Shown piece after piece: positions 8,592 to 21,182 of a stretch of 64,000 nucleotides of DNA. The stretch spans positions 186,001-250,000 of the forward strand of contig NZ_JABVED010000002.1 in NCBI RefSeq assembly GCF_014323725.1, written 5' to 3'. The position numbers and the translations under genes are program-made. Positions within the stretch are counted from its first letter, which is position 1, and each line of letters starts with the position of its first letter. The DNA is from Actinokineospora xionganensis. GTDB taxonomy: Bacteria; Actinomycetota; Actinomycetes; Mycobacteriales; Pseudonocardiaceae. Under the pieces are notes generated by a model. It was not told the origin of the DNA. It saw nothing but the letters and a program-made list of their open reading frames with translations, and did not search any database.

Positions 8592-10240
8592 CACTGACAC
8601 TGCAGTTGCCTCTCTGCGGGAACCGGGTCGACCAGGGCCGCTTCGCACATCGTGGCGTCCACTGTGGGAGTCACGACGTCGAGAACCGGCTTCGGGTACA
8701 CGCCCAGGCCGATGATCAGCAGGAGCAGCGGTGCGAGCACCAGCTTCTCCCGGCCGTTCAGGTCGAAGATCGCCTTGTGCGCGCTGACCTCGGGTTCGAG
8801 TTTGACCTTCACCGCGCCGGGTCCGCCGGAGGTCGCGTCCACCGGCGCGTCGATGGGCGGTTCCTGGGTGACCAAGGCGTTGCCGCGCAGCGGACCGGTC
8901 ATGATCCGCTGGTAGAGCCACAGCACGTAGATGGCCGCGAGGACCATGCCGGTGGTGGCGATGATGGTGAACACGGGCTGGTTCGGGAACGAGCCGATGA
9001 GGACCAGGAACTCGCTGATGAACGAGTTCGTGCCCGGCAGCGACAGCGTGCTCAGACCCGCGATCAGCAGCATGCCCGCGAGCACCGGGGTCAGCTTCGA
9101 CATGCCGCCGTAGTCGGCGATGCGGGTCGAGCCGCCGCGGGAGATCACCATGCCGATGACCAGGATCAGCATCCCCGTGGCGATGCTGTGGTTGAGCATG
9201 TAGGTCACCGAACCGGCCATGGCCTGCGAGCTGAACGCGAAGATGCCCAGCGCGATGAACCCGAAGTGGGCGATCGAGACGTAGGCGACGAACCGCTTCA
9301 TGTCGGTCTGTCCGGAGGCCAGCATCGCGCCGTAGATGATGCCCGCGACCGCGAGGACCAGCACGTAGGGCGCCAGTTCCTTGCTCGCGTCGGGGAACAT
9401 CGGCAGCAGGTAGCGCAGGAAGCCGAAGGTGCCGACCTTGTCGAGCACACCGACCAGCAGCACACCGACGACGATCGGCGCCTCCGCGGTGGCGTCCGGC
9501 AGCCAGGTGTGGAACGGCACCAGCGGCGCCTTGAAGGCGAACGCGGCGAAGAAGCCGAGGAACAGCCAGATCTGCGTGCTCAGTGGCGCGTCGGACACGA
9601 CCCCGACCAGCGTCTGCCAGTCGAAGGTGCCCTTGCCCAACTCGTCGCCCGCCATGACGTAGCAGGCGATCACGGAGGCCAGCATGATCAGGCCGCCGAG
9701 GAACGAGTACAGGAAGAACTTCACCGCCGCGTACTGCCTGCGGGCGCCGCCGTAGGAGCCGATCAGGAAGTACATCGGGATCAGCATGATCTCGAAGAGC
9801 ACGTAGAACAGGAACACGTCGGTCGCGGCGAACACGCCGATGGTGAGTGCCTGCTCCAGCAGGATCAGCGCGAAGAACCCGCCCGCGGTGCGGCCCTCGG
9901 GCAGCTTGTCGGCCCAGCCCGCGCCGATCACGATCGGGGTCAGCACGGCGATGGTCGCGATCATCACGAGCGCGATGCCGTCGACGCCGAAGGAGATGTG
10001 CACGCCGAAGGACGGGATCCAGTCGAAGGAGAACGACTGCTGCAGCCGCGCCCCGCTCGCCTCGAACTTGCCCCACGCGCACGCGGCCATGGCCAGCTCG
10101 CCGATGGAGAAGACGAGCGCGGCCTGCTTTGCCAGGCGGTCGTTCTTGCGCAGGGCCATGACCACTCCCGCGCCGACGAGCGGCAACAGGAGTAGAACGG
10201 CCATGACCCAGGAGCCGTCGCCGGAGACGGTCGGACTCAT
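8591..10240 (-). CDS. nuoM: NADH-quinone oxidoreductase subunit M
   Basis: 549 aa, multi-spanning antiporter-like subunit. Diagnostic stretches are [11 protein letters not shown](A)EAP and [17 protein letters not shown]. The start overlaps the nuoL stop by 4 bp (ATGA), and the stop overlaps the nuoN start. The C-terminus extends about 40 residues beyond the last helix and ends in a Cys-containing tail. It forms a proton channel in the membrane arm of complex I. Confidence 0.97.
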   Translation of the reverse strand: MSPTVSGDGSWVMAVLLLLPLVGAGVVMALRKNDRLAKQAALVFSIGELAMAACAWGKFEASGARLQQSFSFDWIPSFGVHISFGVDGIALVMIATIAVLTPIVIGAGWADKLPEGRTAGGFFALILLEQALTIGVFAATDVFLFYVLFEIMLIPMYFLIGSYGGARRQYAAVKFFLYSFLGGLIMLASVIACYVMAGDELGKGTFDWQTLVGVVSDAPLSTQIWLFLGFFAAFAFKAPLVPFHTWLPDATAEAPIVVGVLLVGVLDKVGTFGFLRYLLPMFPDASKELAPYVLVLAVAGIIYGAMLASGQTDMKRFVAYVSIAHFGFIALGIFAFSSQAMAGSVTYMLNHSIATGMLILVIGMVISRGGSTRIADYGGMSKLTPVLAGMLLIAGLSTLSLPGTNSFISEFLVLIGSFPNQPVFTIIATTGMVLAAIYVLWLYQRIMTGPLRGNALVTQEPPIDAPVDATSGGPGAVKVKLEPEVSAHKAIFDLNGREKLVLAPLLLLIIGLGVYPKPVLDVVTPTVDATMCEAALVDPVPAERQLQCQ

Positions 10241-12213
10241 GCGAACCTCACCATCAAGAACGCGGCGATCACCAGGATCGACCCTCCGAGCATGGATAGG
10301 GCGTAGGAGCGGACGAAGCCGGTCTGGGTGCGCCGCAGGCGACCCGAGCTACCGCCCAGACCCGCCGCGAGACCGTTGACCAGGCCGTCCACACCCCGGT
10401 TGTCGACGAAGACCAGCGCCCGGGTGAGCCAGATGCCCGGCCGACCGAACAGCGCCTCGTTGAGGTGGTTGCCGTACAGGTCGGCGCGCGCGGCGCGGAC
10501 CGGGAACGACACCCGCACCGGCCGGGTGACCGGCTGCTCGCGGCGACCGAAGATCAGGTACGCGATGAGCGCGCCGAGGAAGGACAGCGCCACCGTGAGG
10601 ACCGCGATCAGGCCGTGCGACAGCGGCCCGTGCGTCTCAAGCGTCGCGCCGACGGTCGGTTCGAGCCAGCCCGCGAGCCGGTCGCCGAGGGCGAGGAACG
10701 CGCCCGCGCCGATCGAGCCGACGGCCAGCACGATCATCGGGATCGTCATGCTCGCCGGCGACTCGTGCGGGTGGTAGTCGCGGCCGTCCTCGGACTTGAG
10801 GTTCTCGTAGCGCGGCTTGCCCAGGAACACCAGGATCAGCAGGCGCGTCATGTAGAACGCGGTGATCCCGGCGCCGAGCAGGGCCACGCCGCCGAAGACC
10901 CAGCCGCGCCAGCCGGTTTCGCCGAAGGCCGCCGCGATGATCGCGTCCTTGGAGAAATAGCCCGACAGGAACGGGAAGCCGATCAGCGCGAGGTAGCCCA
11001 GGGTCCAGGTGATGAAGGTGACCGGCATCTTGCGCGCCAGCCCGCCCATGCGGCGGATGTCGCCCTCGTCGTTCATGCCGTGCATGACCGAACCAGCCCC
11101 GAGGAACAGCCCGGCCTTGAAGAAGCCGTGCGTGAGCAGGTGCATGATGCCCAGGGCGTACCCGGCCGGGCCGAGGCCCACAGCCAGGATCATGTAGCCG
11201 ATCTGGCTGACCGTGGAGTACGCGAGGACCTTCTTGAAGTCGTCGTACGCGCAGCCGATGACGCACCCGATGATCAGCGTGAGCGCACCGATGATCATCA
11301 CCGCGAAGCGCGCGTCCGCGGCCTGAGGCAGCGAGTAGATCGGGCTGGAGCGGGCGATCAGGTAGACGCCCGCGGTCACCATCGTCGCCGCGTGGATCAG
11401 GGCCGAGACGGGGGTCGGACCGGCCATCGCGTCCGGAAGCCAGGCCTGCAGCGGGAACTGGCCCGACTTGCCGCACGCGCCGAGCAGGAGCAGCAGGCCG
11501 ATCGCGACGACGGTCGCGGTGGACTGGTCGCCGATCTTGTCGAACACCACGTCGAACTGGGTGCTGCCCATGGTCTTGAACATCAGGAAGATCGCCAGGG
11601 CCAGGCCGACGTCACCGACCCGGTTCATGATGAACGCCTTCTTCGCCGCCGTGGCCGCGAAGTCCTTGCCCTGGTACCAGCCGATGAGCAGGTAGGAGGC
11701 GAGACCGACGCCCTCCCAGCCGAAGTAGAGCGTCACGAACGAGTTGCCCAGGACCAGCAGCAGCATCGCCGCGATGAACAGGTTCAGATACCCAAAAAAT
11801 CGACGCCGACCGGCGTCATCATGCATGTAGCCGATCGAGTAGATGTGGATCAGCGAGCCCACACCGGTGATCAGCAGCACGAAGGTCAGCGACAGCGGGT
11901 CGAGGCGCAGCCCGAAGTCGATCTGCAGCGCGCCGACGTTGATCCACTCGAACAGGCTCAGGTTCTGCAGCCGGTCGTCCGCGGCGAGCGACGTGCTGCC
12001 GAAGAAGAGGACCAGGCCGTAGACGAAGGCCGCGATGACCGTGGCGCTGCCGAGCAGGTGGCCCCACTTGTCGGTGCGGCGGCCGCCGAGCAGCAGCACG
12101 GCCGCGCCGAAGGCGGGCAGCAGGAGCAGCAGCCAGGCGGCGCTCGCCGCGCCGCTCGCCTGCTGTACCACTGTGTCTAGCCCCCCGGTAGCGAGGCTCA
12201 TTTTTCCCGACAC
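10237..12213 (-). CDS. nuoL: NADH-quinone oxidoreductase subunit L
   Basis: 658 aa, the distal antiporter-like subunit with the long lateral helix typical of NuoL. Motifs: [51 protein letters not shown] and the HGFFKAGLF lysine segment. GTG start at 12213 with GGGAG about 6 nt upstream; an ATG four codons in is the alternative. It lies 10 nt after nuoK. Confidence 0.97.
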   Translation of the reverse strand: MSGKMSLATGGLDTVVQQASGAASAAWLLLLLPAFGAAVLLLGGRRTDKWGHLLGSATVIAAFVYGLVLFFGSTSLAADDRLQNLSLFEWINVGALQIDFGLRLDPLSLTFVLLITGVGSLIHIYSIGYMHDDAGRRRFFGYLNLFIAAMLLLVLGNSFVTLYFGWEGVGLASYLLIGWYQGKDFAATAAKKAFIMNRVGDVGLALAIFLMFKTMGSTQFDVVFDKIGDQSTATVVAIGLLLLLGACGKSGQFPLQAWLPDAMAGPTPVSALIHAATMVTAGVYLIARSSPIYSLPQAADARFAVMIIGALTLIIGCVIGCAYDDFKKVLAYSTVSQIGYMILAVGLGPAGYALGIMHLLTHGFFKAGLFLGAGSVMHGMNDEGDIRRMGGLARKMPVTFITWTLGYLALIGFPFLSGYFSKDAIIAAAFGETGWRGWVFGGVALLGAGITAFYMTRLLILVFLGKPRYENLKSEDGRDYHPHESPASMTIPMIVLAVGSIGAGAFLALGDRLAGWLEPTVGATLETHGPLSHGLIAVLTVALSFLGALIAYLIFGRREQPVTRPVRVSFPVRAARADLYGNHLNEALFGRPGIWLTRALVFVDNRGVDGLVNGLAAGLGGSSGRLRRTQTGFVRSYALSMLGGSILVIAAFLMVRFA

Positions 12214-12223
12214 CGAGTTCTCC

Positions 12224-12523
12224 CTAGTACTTCAGCAGGTTGGAGTCGTCGACCGAGGCGGTGCGGCGGGTGCGGAAGATCGACATGATGATCGCCAGAC
12301 CCACCACCACCTCGGCGGCGGCCACGACCATCACGAAGAACGCCATCACCTGGCCGGACAGGTCGCCGTTGATCCGCGCGAACGTCACCAGCGTCAGGTT
12401 CACGGCGTTGAGCATCAACTCGATGCACATGAACACGACGATGGCGTTGCGGCGCACCAGGACGCCGACCGCGCCGATGGTGAACAGCAGCGCCGACAGC
12501 AGCAAGTAGTAAGTCGGGGTCAT
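12224..12523 (-). CDS. nuoK: NADH-quinone oxidoreductase subunit K
   Basis: 99 aa, three membrane helices, the usual NuoK length. The conserved buried Glu residues are present ([11 protein letters not shown] and [11 protein letters not shown]). Overlaps the nuoJ stop by 4 bp. Part of the proton relay between the quinone site and the antiporter subunits. Confidence 0.97.
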   Translation of the reverse strand: MTPTYYLLLSALLFTIGAVGVLVRRNAIVVFMCIELMLNAVNLTLVTFARINGDLSGQVMAFFVMVVAAAEVVVGLAIIMSIFRTRRTASVDDSNLLKY

Positions 12524-13353
12524 GACCCGTCCTCCTTACCGGGAGCGAGCGCGCGGGCGTCGGGCTCGGGCAGCGTGCCCGCGACGGCCTTGCGATCCCG
12601 CTCGAGCTTCTGCGACGCGGTGGCCTCGATGAGCCGCGAGAGCGACTCCGGGGCGACCGAGCCGTCGGGCAGCAGCGCCGGGGTGGCCACCGAGTTCGCC
12701 GTGGCGAACACGCCGGGGCCGGGCAGCGGCGAAGGCCGGTCGTGCTCGCCGCGGAAGCGGGCCTCGACCAGTTCCTTCTGCGTCTTGCGGCCCTTCTGGT
12801 GCCGGTCGACGTAGCCCAGGATCATCGCGCCGACGGCGGCGGTGATCAGCAGCGCCGAGGTCAACTCGAAGGGGAAGAGGTAGTCGGTGAAGATCAGGCG
12901 GCCGATGTTGGCGACGTTGCCGTCACCGCCGTTGGCCTGTTCGCCCGTGAGCCCCATGATCGTGACCTCGTTGAGCGACCGCGCGATCGCGGCCACGATC
13001 AGCACCGCGAGGCCGACGCCGAGGACGCCCGCCCACAGCCGCTGGCCGCGCAGCACTTCGACGACGGAGTCCGAGGAGTCACGGCCGACGAGCATCAGCA
13101 CGAACAGGAACAGCATCATGATCGCGCCGGTGTAGACGATGATCTGCACGAAGCCTAGGAACGGCGCCTGCTGGACCATGTACAGCGCGCCCAGGCTCAG
13201 CATCGTCAGCACCAGGAACAGCGCCGAGTGCACCGCGTTGCGGGCGAAGATCATGCCGAGCCCGCCCGCCAGGGCTAGCGGGCCGAGCACCCAGAAGGTG
13301 ATCGCCTCACCGGTGGACACGGTCTGCTGGACCGCGAGGAGCGTCGCGCTCAC
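12520..13353 (-). CDS. nuoJ: NADH-quinone oxidoreductase subunit J
   Basis: 277 aa, five membrane helices with the conserved [18 protein letters not shown] segment, then an actinobacterial-type extended C-terminal tail of about 90 polar residues. GTG start at 13353 overlaps the nuoI stop by 4 bp (GTGA). The longer frame upstream is a shadow of nuoI. Confidence 0.95.
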   Translation of the reverse strand: MSATLLAVQQTVSTGEAITFWVLGPLALAGGLGMIFARNAVHSALFLVLTMLSLGALYMVQQAPFLGFVQIIVYTGAIMMLFLFVLMLVGRDSSDSVVEVLRGQRLWAGVLGVGLAVLIVAAIARSLNEVTIMGLTGEQANGGDGNVANIGRLIFTDYLFPFELTSALLITAAVGAMILGYVDRHQKGRKTQKELVEARFRGEHDRPSPLPGPGVFATANSVATPALLPDGSVAPESLSRLIEATASQKLERDRKAVAGTLPEPDARALAPGKEDGS

Positions 13354-13898
13354 TTGAGTTCCTCCCCGACGGAGTCCGGGTAGCCGTGCTTGCGCGCCAG
13401 GAACGGAGCGTTGACGTAGTAGTCCTGCTCGTTGTCGCCCAGGCGCATCGGGTGCGGCGGCTGCTCCATGCCCGGCAGCAGCGGCGCGAGCAGCTGCTCC
13501 TTGGTGTAGATCAGCCGCTGCCGGTCGTCGTCGGCCAGCTCGAAGTCGTTGAGCATGGTCAGCGACCGGGTCGGGCAGGCCTCGATGCACAGGCCGCAGC
13601 CGATGCAGCGCAGGTAGTTGATCTGGTAGTCGGCGCCGTAGCGCTCACCCGGCGAGTAGCGCTCGTCGTCGGTGTTGTCGCCGCCCTCGACGAAGATCGC
13701 GTCGGCCGGACACGCCCAGGCGCACAGCTCGCAGCCGACGCACTTCTCCAGGCCGTCCGGGTGCCGGTTGAGCTGGTGGCGGCCGTGGTAGCGCGGTGCG
13801 GTGCCGGGGAAGTTCTCCGGGTACTCCTCGGTGACGACCTTCTTGAACATCGTCGAGAAGGTCACCCCGAAGCCCTTGAGGGGATCGAAGACGCTCAT
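13350..13898 (-). CDS. nuoI: NADH-quinone oxidoreductase subunit I
   Basis: 182 aa, 8Fe ferredoxin-like peripheral subunit. Two complete 4Fe-4S motifs, [12 protein letters not shown] and [12 protein letters not shown], hold clusters N6a and N6b. ATG at 13898 has GAGGAG 5 nt upstream. A 40-nt gap separates it from nuoH, the second longest gap inside the operon. Confidence 0.97.
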   Translation of the reverse strand: MSVFDPLKGFGVTFSTMFKKVVTEEYPENFPGTAPRYHGRHQLNRHPDGLEKCVGCELCAWACPADAIFVEGGDNTDDERYSPGERYGADYQINYLRCIGCGLCIEACPTRSLTMLNDFELADDDRQRLIYTKEQLLAPLLPGMEQPPHPMRLGDNEQDYYVNAPFLARKHGYPDSVGEELK

Positions 13899-13938
13899 GT
13901 CAGCTCCTCGTGACCGTTGCGTGGGTTGACGAAGACGC

Positions 13939-15246
13939 TCACTGTGTCTCCACCGCGCCAGACTCCTTGTCACCCGCGGCGACCGCTGCGGGCTCACGCC
14001 GCGAGCGACGCACCCGGGCGGGCTTCGCGTTCTTGTCCGGCACCCGCAGATCCAGCGGCGGGATCGGGTAGCCGCCGCCGGTGACCGGCACGCGGTTGTC
14101 GTCCAGCTCCACCTTGCGCTCGGGCAGCAGGAAGCTGAGGCCGATGAGCAGCACCAGCACCACACCGCCCGCGATCAGGATCGTCGGCGCGGAGATGGCC
14201 TCCTCGTTGCGGAAGGCCCGCAGCGCGACGACCAGGACGATCCAGACCAGGTTGGCCGGGACGAGGATCTTCCAGCCCAGGCGCATGAACTGGTCGTAGC
14301 GCATGCGGGGCAGCGTGCCGCGCAGCCAGATGAAGGCGAAGAGGAACAGCCACACCTTGCCGAGGAACCACAGCAGCGGCCACCAGCCGGAGTTGAACAT
14401 GTTGTCGTTGATGAGCGACAACGGCCACGGCGCCATGTACCCGCCGAGGAACAGCGTGGTCGCCATCGCGGAGACGATGACCATGTTGACGTACTCGGCG
14501 AGGAAGAACAGGGCGAACTTCATCGAGCTGTACTCGGTGTGGAAGCCGCCGACCAGCTCGGACTCGGCCTCGGGGAGGTCGAACGGAGCCCGGTTGGTCT
14601 CACCGACCATGGAGATGATGAAGATCAGGAAGCTTGGGATCAGCAGGTAGAAGTACCAGCCGGTCTGCTGTGCGTCGACGATGTCGCCGGTGGACAGCGA
14701 CCCGGTGTAGAGGATGACGGCGACGATCGAGAGGCCGAGCGCGATCTCGTAGGAGATCACCTGCGCGGCCGACCGGAGACCACCGAGCAGCGGGTACGGC
14801 GAGCCGGAGGCCCAGCCCGCGAGCACGATGCCGTAGACACCCATCGACGAGCAGGCCAGCACGACCAGCACACCGACCGGCAGGTCGATCAGCTGCAGCA
14901 CGGTCCGCTCACCGAAGATGGAGACCTCGGGGCCGAACGGGATCACCGAGAGCGCCAGGAACGCGGGGATCGTCGCGATGACCGGCGCGAGGAAGTAGAC
15001 CTTCCGGTCGGCCGTGTCCGGGATGATCTGTTCCTTGAACGGCAGCTTGATCGCGTCCGCGAGGGACTGGAACCAGCCGTTCGGTCCGACCCGGTTGGGG
15101 CCGGGCCGCTGCTGCATCCTGGCGACGATCTTGCGTTCCAGGATGATCATCGCGGTGGTGGCGATCGCGCCGAAGCCGAGCAGCACCACACACTTGATCG
15201 CGATCAGCCAGATCGGGTCGTCGGCGAGCAGTTGCGCCCGGTTCAT
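13939..15246 (-). CDS. nuoH: NADH-quinone oxidoreductase subunit H
   Basis: 435 aa, about eight membrane helices, forms the quinone chamber with NuoB and NuoD. Conserved [19 protein letters not shown] loop, FKEQIIPD and the [18 protein letters not shown] segment are all present. The C-terminus carries an added ~40-residue basic/Pro-rich tail, common in actinobacteria. Start overlaps the nuoG stop by 4 bp (ATGA). Confidence 0.97.
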   Translation of the reverse strand: MNRAQLLADDPIWLIAIKCVVLLGFGAIATTAMIILERKIVARMQQRPGPNRVGPNGWFQSLADAIKLPFKEQIIPDTADRKVYFLAPVIATIPAFLALSVIPFGPEVSIFGERTVLQLIDLPVGVLVVLACSSMGVYGIVLAGWASGSPYPLLGGLRSAAQVISYEIALGLSIVAVILYTGSLSTGDIVDAQQTGWYFYLLIPSFLIFIISMVGETNRAPFDLPEAESELVGGFHTEYSSMKFALFFLAEYVNMVIVSAMATTLFLGGYMAPWPLSLINDNMFNSGWWPLLWFLGKVWLFLFAFIWLRGTLPRMRYDQFMRLGWKILVPANLVWIVLVVALRAFRNEEAISAPTILIAGGVVLVLLIGLSFLLPERKVELDDNRVPVTGGGYPIPPLDLRVPDKNAKPARVRRSRREPAAVAAGDKESGAVETQ

Positions 15247-17687
15247 GAGTTGCCTCCAGGTTCCACGGTCACCACGGAGCCGTGGCCCGCGCCCAGGACC
15301 CGGCGGGTGGCCGAGTCGCCGGAGTTGCCCGGCAGCCAGACCACGCCGTCGGGCAGGTCGGCGACCTGGACCGGCACAGTGATCGCGCCGCGGTCGGTCG
15401 CGACCTTGGCGGTGCCGGTCACGGCGATACCGAGGTCGGTGGCGGTCTTGAGGGACAGGCGCGCGAACACCGGTCGGGCGGTGCCCGCCAGGTGCGGCTC
15501 GTCGTCCTGCATCGACCCGTTGTCCAGCAGCATCCGCCAGGTCGCCAGCACCGTGCCGGTCGCGGCCGCAGCCGCCTGCACGTCCGGCGCGATGGCCGTG
15601 CGGGGCACGACCGGCAGCCGGGCCAGGTCGGCCGCGGCGGCGGCCGGGGTCTGGGTGAACAGGTCGACGTCCATCTCCACGGCGAGCGAGTCGAGGACTC
15701 GGCCATCGGGCATGGCGCCGGTGCCTTCGAGGGTGTTGCCGAACTCGCGGCGGCGACCCTCCCAGTTGAGGTAGCTGCCGGACTTCTCCACCGCGGGGGC
15801 GATCGGCAGCACCACGTCGGCGTGCGCGGTGACCGCGCTGTGCCGCAGTTCGAGGCTGACGATGAAGCCCGCGGCGGTCAGTGCCCGCTCGGCGAGCGCC
15901 GGGTCGGTCAGGTCGAACGGGTCAACACCGCCGACGACGAGACCGTCGACGCGGCCGTCCGCGGCGGCGGCGAGGATGCCGTCGGTGTCGCGGCCGGGGG
16001 CGGCGGGCAGCGAGCCGGGCTTGAGGCCCCACGCCTGCTCGACGTCGACTCGGGCGGAGATGTCGGTGACCAGGCGGCCACCGGGCAGCAGCGTCGGCGC
16101 GGCGCCCGCGTCGAGCGCCCCGCGCTCACCCGCGCGGCGAGGGATCCACGCGACCTTGGCTCCGGTGGAGTTCGCCAGCCGCAGCACCGCGCTGAACAGG
16201 CCGGGGACCTGCGCGGCGCGTTCGCCGACGAGGATCACCGCGCCTTCGGCACCAAGGGCTTCGGTGACGTCCGGGGCGTGCGTGGCCAGGCCGTCGAGCG
16301 CGCCGGGCTCGGCACCGGGCTTGCAGGCCAGGAGCGTGCCCTGGGTCTTCTCGACGCTGGGGCTCGTCCACTGTCCGACGTGGAAGACCTTGGTCTTGTG
16401 CTTGCGGGCCGCCTTGCGCAGCCGCAGGAACACGATCGGCGCTTCCTCTTCTGGCTCGAACGCCACGCACAGCACGGCGGGGGCGTTCTCGATGCCCTTG
16501 AAGGTGACTCCGGTTTCCGGGGTCGTGCCGACCACGGTCGAAGCGAGGAAGTCGAGTTCCTCGGCCGAGTGGGGGCGGGCGCGGAAGTCGATGTCGTTGG
16601 TGCGCAGGGCTATGCGGGCGAACTTGGCGTAGGCGTAGGCGTCCTCGACGGTCAGCCGACCGCCCGCGAGCACCGCGGCGCCCTTGCCGTCACGCGCCTT
16701 CGCCAGGCCAACGGCTGCGACCTGCAGCGCCTCGGTCCAGCTCGACTCGACCAGTTCGCCGGTCTTCGCGTCGCGCACGAGCGGCCGGGTGATCCGGTCG
16801 CTCGCGGTGGCGTAGCGGAAGGCGAAGCGGCCCTTGTCGCAGATCCACTCCTCGTTGACCTCGGGGTCGTCGCCCGCCAGCTTGCGCATGACCTTGCCGC
16901 GCCGCCAGTCGGTGCGCTCGTCGCAGCCCGACGAGCAGTGCTCGCACACGCTCGGGGTCGAGACCAGGTCGAACGGGCGGGAGCGGAACCGGTACGCGGC
17001 GCTGGTCAGCGCGCCCACCGGGCAGATCTGGATGGTGTTGCCGGAGAAGTAGCTCTGGAAGGGCTTCTCCTCGGCGATACCGATCTGCTGCTGCGCTCCG
17101 CGTTCGAGCAGTTCGATGAACGGGTCGCCCGCGATCTGCGCGGAGAACCGGGTGCAGCGCTGGCAGAGCACGCAGCGTTCGCGGTCGAGCAGCACCTGGG
17201 TGCTGATCGGAATCGGCTTGGGGAAGGTCCGCTTGGTCTCGACGAAGCGCGAGTCCGTGCGGCCGTTCGACATGGCCTGGTTCTGCAGGGGGCATTCGCC
17301 GCCCTTGTCGCAGATCGGGCAGTCGAGCGGGTGGTTGATGAGCAGCAGCTCCATCACGCCCTGCTGCGCCTTGTCGGCGACCGGCGAGGTGAGCTGGGTC
17401 TTGACGACCATGTCGTCGCCGACGGTCATCGTGCAGGAGGCCTGGGGCTTGGGCATGGGGCGCCCGCCCATCTCGACCTCGACCAGGCACTGGCGGCACG
17501 CGCCCGCCGGTTCGAGCAGCGGGTGGTCGCAGAACCGCGGGATCTGGATGCCGAGCCGCTCGGCGGTGCGGATGATCAGCTCGCCCTTGGGCGCGATCAC
17601 CTCGGCGCCGTCGATGGTCAGCCGCACGTGTCCCTCGGGAACGGGCGGCTTCTCGACGTCAGTGGGGTTCTCGGGCGCGATGGTCAT
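15243..17687 (-). CDS. nuoG: NADH-quinone oxidoreductase subunit G
   Basis: 814 aa. N-terminal 2Fe-2S ferredoxin domain ([15 protein letters not shown]), an [17 protein letters not shown] segment, the CVLCQRC cluster segment, and CEHCSSGCD plus a later Cys of the type that holds cluster N7, followed by a molybdopterin-oxidoreductase-like domain. The presence of the N7 cysteines is typical for actinobacteria. ATG at 17687 overlaps the nuoF stop by 4 bp. The open frame continues upstream only as a shadow of nuoF. Confidence 0.97.
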   Translation of the reverse strand: MTIAPENPTDVEKPPVPEGHVRLTIDGAEVIAPKGELIIRTAERLGIQIPRFCDHPLLEPAGACRQCLVEVEMGGRPMPKPQASCTMTVGDDMVVKTQLTSPVADKAQQGVMELLLINHPLDCPICDKGGECPLQNQAMSNGRTDSRFVETKRTFPKPIPISTQVLLDRERCVLCQRCTRFSAQIAGDPFIELLERGAQQQIGIAEEKPFQSYFSGNTIQICPVGALTSAAYRFRSRPFDLVSTPSVCEHCSSGCDERTDWRRGKVMRKLAGDDPEVNEEWICDKGRFAFRYATASDRITRPLVRDAKTGELVESSWTEALQVAAVGLAKARDGKGAAVLAGGRLTVEDAYAYAKFARIALRTNDIDFRARPHSAEELDFLASTVVGTTPETGVTFKGIENAPAVLCVAFEPEEEAPIVFLRLRKAARKHKTKVFHVGQWTSPSVEKTQGTLLACKPGAEPGALDGLATHAPDVTEALGAEGAVILVGERAAQVPGLFSAVLRLANSTGAKVAWIPRRAGERGALDAGAAPTLLPGGRLVTDISARVDVEQAWGLKPGSLPAAPGRDTDGILAAAADGRVDGLVVGGVDPFDLTDPALAERALTAAGFIVSLELRHSAVTAHADVVLPIAPAVEKSGSYLNWEGRRREFGNTLEGTGAMPDGRVLDSLAVEMDVDLFTQTPAAAAADLARLPVVPRTAIAPDVQAAAAATGTVLATWRMLLDNGSMQDDEPHLAGTARPVFARLSLKTATDLGIAVTGTAKVATDRGAITVPVQVADLPDGVVWLPGNSGDSATRRVLGAGHGSVVTVEPGGNS

Positions 17688-18988
17688 GACTGCGCTCCTG
17701 CCAGTGCGTGCGCGCCGACCCTGTTCTTCTCGCACAGGGCCAGGAATTCGTCGCGGAAGTACTTGATGCCGCTGGTGATCGGGCTGACCGCGCCGTCGCC
17801 GAGCGCGCAGAACGAGCGGCCGAGGATGTTGTCGCAGATGTCGAGCAGCGTGTCGATGTCCGCGGGGGTGCCGTGGCCTTCGACCATGCGCTGCAGGATG
17901 CCCGCGAGCCAGTACGTGCCCTCGCGGCACGGGGTGCACTTGCCGCAGGACTCGTGCTCGTAGAACTCGGTCCACTTCATGACCGCCCACGGCACGGACA
18001 CGGTCTCGTTGAAGACCATGACCGCGGTGGTGCCGAGCATGGATCCGGCTTCCGCCGCGCCTTCGAAGTCCAGGGGGACGTCGAGGTGTTCGGCGGTGAA
18101 CATCGGTGTGGACGAGCCACCCGGGGTCCAGAACTTCAGCGGGACGCCGTCTTTCATGCCGCCCGCGAGTTCGAGCAGTTCCCGCAGGGTCGTGCCGAGC
18201 GGGGCCTCGTACTGGCCGGGCTGCTCGACGTGGCCGGAGATCGAGTAGATCTTCGGGCCGGGCGACTTCGCGGTGCCCATGGTGCGGAACCAGTCGGAGC
18301 CGCCGTTGACGATGAACGGCACGCTGGCGATGGTCTCGACGTTGTTGACCGTGGTCGGCGCGGCGTAGAGACCGGCCGCGGCGGGGAACGGCGGCTTGAG
18401 TCGCGGCTGGCCTCGGCGGCCTTCCAGCGAGTCGAGCAGCGCGGTCTCCTCGCCGCAGATGTAGGCGCCCGCACCGGCGTGGACGGTGATCTCCAGGTCG
18501 AACCCGGAGCCGAGGATGTCCTTGCCCAGGTACCCGGCGGCGTGTGCCTCGCGGACCGCCGCGTTGAGCCTGCGGATGCAGTGCAGGGCCTCGCCGCGCA
18601 CGTAGATGAAGCAGTGGTGCGACCGCATCGCGTACGAGGCGATGACACAGCCCTCGATCAGCGAGTGCGGGTCGGCCATCATCAGCGGGATGTCCTTGCA
18701 AGTTCCCGGTTCGCCTTCGTCGGCGTTGATGACGAGGTAGTGCGGCTTGTCCTCGTTCTGCGGCATGAACGACCACTTGATGCCCGCGGGGAAGCCCGCG
18801 CCGCCGCGGCCGCGCAGACCGGAGTCCTTCACCAGCTGCACGAGCTGTTCCGGTGTGCCCTTGAGCGCCTTGCGCAGCGCGGTGTAGCCCTCGAGCTGCT
18901 CGTAGGTCTTGATCGACCAGGACTGCGGGGACAGCCAGCGCTTGGTCAGCACGGGGGTGACCGGCGCGGGCTTGTTGGGAGTAGTCAC
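17684..18988 (-). CDS. nuoF: NADH-quinone oxidoreductase subunit F
   Basis: 434 aa, the NADH-oxidising subunit. FMN/NADH-binding segments [13 protein letters not shown] and [14 protein letters not shown], and the N3 cluster segment [10 protein letters not shown] with a downstream Cys. GTG start at 18988 overlaps the nuoE stop (GTGA). Works with NuoE and NuoG as the electron-input module. Confidence 0.97.
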   Translation of the reverse strand: MTTPNKPAPVTPVLTKRWLSPQSWSIKTYEQLEGYTALRKALKGTPEQLVQLVKDSGLRGRGGAGFPAGIKWSFMPQNEDKPHYLVINADEGEPGTCKDIPLMMADPHSLIEGCVIASYAMRSHHCFIYVRGEALHCIRRLNAAVREAHAAGYLGKDILGSGFDLEITVHAGAGAYICGEETALLDSLEGRRGQPRLKPPFPAAAGLYAAPTTVNNVETIASVPFIVNGGSDWFRTMGTAKSPGPKIYSISGHVEQPGQYEAPLGTTLRELLELAGGMKDGVPLKFWTPGGSSTPMFTAEHLDVPLDFEGAAEAGSMLGTTAVMVFNETVSVPWAVMKWTEFYEHESCGKCTPCREGTYWLAGILQRMVEGHGTPADIDTLLDICDNILGRSFCALGDGAVSPITSGIKYFRDEFLALCEKNRVGAHALAGAQS

Positions 18989-19845
18989 TTCTTCTCGACC
19001 TCCGGCAGCGCGACATCGGTCATCGCGGGAGCGGTCCAGCCGCGGTCCTCGGCGAGCTTGGCCCCGCGCAGCGTCTCCACCGCGGCGGACGGGCCGTCCA
19101 CAGTGGAGCGGTAGTCGACCTCGTCCTCGGGCCAGAACCCGGCGAGCTCCAGCTCCGCGGTGCGGAAGTCGCGCAGCGGCGCGCCCCGCGTCGGCTGGGG
19201 CTTCTCCCCCGCGCGCAGCGCGTCGACGAGCGCGACGGCCGACTCGGGGGTCTGGTTGTCGAAGAACTCGTAGTTGACCTGCAGCACCGGGCCCAGGTCG
19301 CAGGCCGCGAGACACTCGGCGTGCTCCAGGGTGATCGAGCCCGGCGCACCCGGCTCGCCCACGGTCTCGTTGTGGCCCAAGCGCTTGCCGCCCTCACCGA
19401 GGTGCTCACCGAGCGCCTTGTAGATGGCGTCGCCGCCGAGCACCGCGCACAAGGTGTTGGTGCACACCGAAACCAGGTGCTCACCGCAGGTCTTGCGCTT
19501 GTACATGGTGTAGAAGGTCGCGACCGCGCTGACCTCGGCCGCGCTCAGGTCGAGCTGGGCGGCGCAGAACTGGATGCCCGACTGGCTGACCTTCCCCTCG
19601 ACTGACTGCACGAGGTGCAGCATCGGCAGCAGCGCCGAACGCGACTGCGGGTAGCGCGCGACGATCTCCTGCGCCTTGGTGACGATGTCCTCGCCGAAGA
19701 TGCTCAAGTCCGCGGAGGACTCCTCGACGAGATGCCCCGCCGGAACCGGAGAGATACCGGTGACGTCGACGTCGGGCACCGTCTCCTGGTGCGTCGTGCC
19801 GGCTCCGAGACTGGAGCCGCCGTAGGTCTGACCGGTGCTGCTCAT
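18985..19845 (-). CDS. nuoE: NADH-quinone oxidoreductase subunit E (extended form)
   Basis: 286 aa. Thioredoxin-like 2Fe-2S core with CTNTLC and CLAACD segments for cluster N1a. The core is about 160 aa; there is an additional ~50-residue N-terminal extension and a ~60-residue C-terminal tail, as is usual in actinobacteria. ATG at 19845 overlaps the nuoD stop by 4 bp. Confidence 0.95.
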   Translation of the reverse strand: MSSTGQTYGGSSLGAGTTHQETVPDVDVTGISPVPAGHLVEESSADLSIFGEDIVTKAQEIVARYPQSRSALLPMLHLVQSVEGKVSQSGIQFCAAQLDLSAAEVSAVATFYTMYKRKTCGEHLVSVCTNTLCAVLGGDAIYKALGEHLGEGGKRLGHNETVGEPGAPGSITLEHAECLAACDLGPVLQVNYEFFDNQTPESAVALVDALRAGEKPQPTRGAPLRDFRTAELELAGFWPEDEVDYRSTVDGPSAAVETLRGAKLAEDRGWTAPAMTDVALPEVEKK

Positions 19846-21182
19846 CGGTCGCAACCTCCCATCACGGGGTCGATCGAGGCGACGGCGGCGATCACGTCGG
19901 CGACCATGCCGCCCTCGGACATCGCGGGCATCGACTGCAGGTTGATGAAGCTTGGTTCGCGCACGTGCACGCGCATCGGGCGGGTGCCGCCGTCGGAGAC
20001 GAGGTGGTAGCCCAGCTCGCCGCGCGGGGACTCGACCGGCACGTACACCTGGCCCGCGGGCACCTTGAAGCCCTCGGTGACCAGCTTGAAGTGATGGATC
20101 AGCGACTCCATGGACTGCCCCATGATCTTGCGGACGTGCTCCAGGGAGTTGCCCATGCCGTCGGCGCCGATGCTCAGCTTCGCGGGCCAGGCGATCTTCT
20201 GGTCGGCGACCATGACCGGGCCCGGCTCGAGCTTGTCGAGGCACTGGCGCACGATCTTGAGCGACTGGTGGATCTCCTCGACGCGCAGCAGGTACCGGGC
20301 GAAGGCGTCGGCGGCGTTCGAGGTCGGGACCTCGAAGTCGTACTCCTCGTAGCCCAGGTACGGCTCGGTCTTGCGCAGGTCCCAGGCCAGGCCCGCGGAC
20401 CGCAGGATCGGGCCGGTGATGCCGAGCGCGAGGCACGCGTCGACCGGGAGGTACCCGATGCCGACGAGCCGGTTGCGCCAGATCGGCTGACCGGTCAGCA
20501 GCTTGTCGTAGTCCGGCAGGCGCGAGTCCATCACCTTGAGGAAGTCGCTGACCTTCTGGTGATAGTCCGCCGGGAGGTCCTGCGCGAGACCGCCGGGCCG
20601 GATGAACGCGTGGTTCATCCGCAGGCCGGTGAGGTGCTCCAGCAGGTGCAGGACTTCCTCGCGCTCACGGAAGCCCGCGGTCATCGCGGTCAGCGAGCCG
20701 AGCTCCATGCCACCGGTGGCCAGCGCGACCAGGTGCGAGCTGATGCGGTTGAGCTCCAGCAGCATCACCCGGGCGACCTGGGCGCGACGCGGCGCCTCGA
20801 CGCCGAGCAGCTTCTCGATCGCCAGGCAGTACGCGGCCTCGTTGGACAGCGGCGCCAGGTAGTCCATGCGCGTCACGAAGGTGACGCCCTGGGTCCAGGT
20901 GCGGTACTCGCAGTTCTTCTCGATGCCGGTGTGGAGGTAGCCGACGACCGAGCGGGCCTGGGTGACCGTCTCGCCCTCGAGTTCGAGCACCAGGCGGAGC
21001 ACGCCGTGGGTCGAGGGGTGCTGCGGGCCCAGGTTGATGACGATGCGCTCGTCGTGGATGGCGTCGTCCAGGATCTCGTCCCAGTCGCCACCCGTGACGG
21101 TGTAGACGCGACCCTCGGTCGTGTCGCGCTCGTCCGCATAGTCAACAGAGTGTGGATGCGAGTTGTTCGGCTGTGTGGTCAC
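19842..21182 (-). CDS. nuoD: NADH-quinone oxidoreductase subunit D
   Basis: 446 aa, 49-kDa-type subunit lining the quinone site. [13 protein letters not shown], the [15 protein letters not shown] segment and the C-terminal [17 protein letters not shown] segment are conserved. GTG start at 21182 overlaps the nuoC stop. Confidence 0.97.
   Translation of the reverse strand: MTTQPNNSHPHSVDYADERDTTEGRVYTVTGGDWDEILDDAIHDERIVINLGPQHPSTHGVLRLVLELEGETVTQARSVVGYLHTGIEKNCEYRTWTQGVTFVTRMDYLAPLSNEAAYCLAIEKLLGVEAPRRAQVARVMLLELNRISSHLVALATGGMELGSLTAMTAGFREREEVLHLLEHLTGLRMNHAFIRPGGLAQDLPADYHQKVSDFLKVMDSRLPDYDKLLTGQPIWRNRLVGIGYLPVDACLALGITGPILRSAGLAWDLRKTEPYLGYEEYDFEVPTSNAADAFARYLLRVEEIHQSLKIVRQCLDKLEPGPVMVADQKIAWPAKLSIGADGMGNSLEHVRKIMGQSMESLIHHFKLVTEGFKVPAGQVYVPVESPRGELGYHLVSDGGTRPMRVHVREPSFINLQSMPAMSEGGMVADVIAAVASIDPVMGGCDR

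Noticed and set aside
7008-10082. 1024-aa fusion of nuoN with an upstream domain
   Set aside because: The upstream half is Arg/Gly-rich shadow of nuoM in another frame; nuoN starts at 8591 by family length and TGATG overlap.
15282-17963. Long plus-strand frame of 893 aa antisense to nuoG and nuoF
   Set aside because: G+C-rich shadow frame; the minus strand encodes complete conserved subunits and the plus product resembles no protein family.
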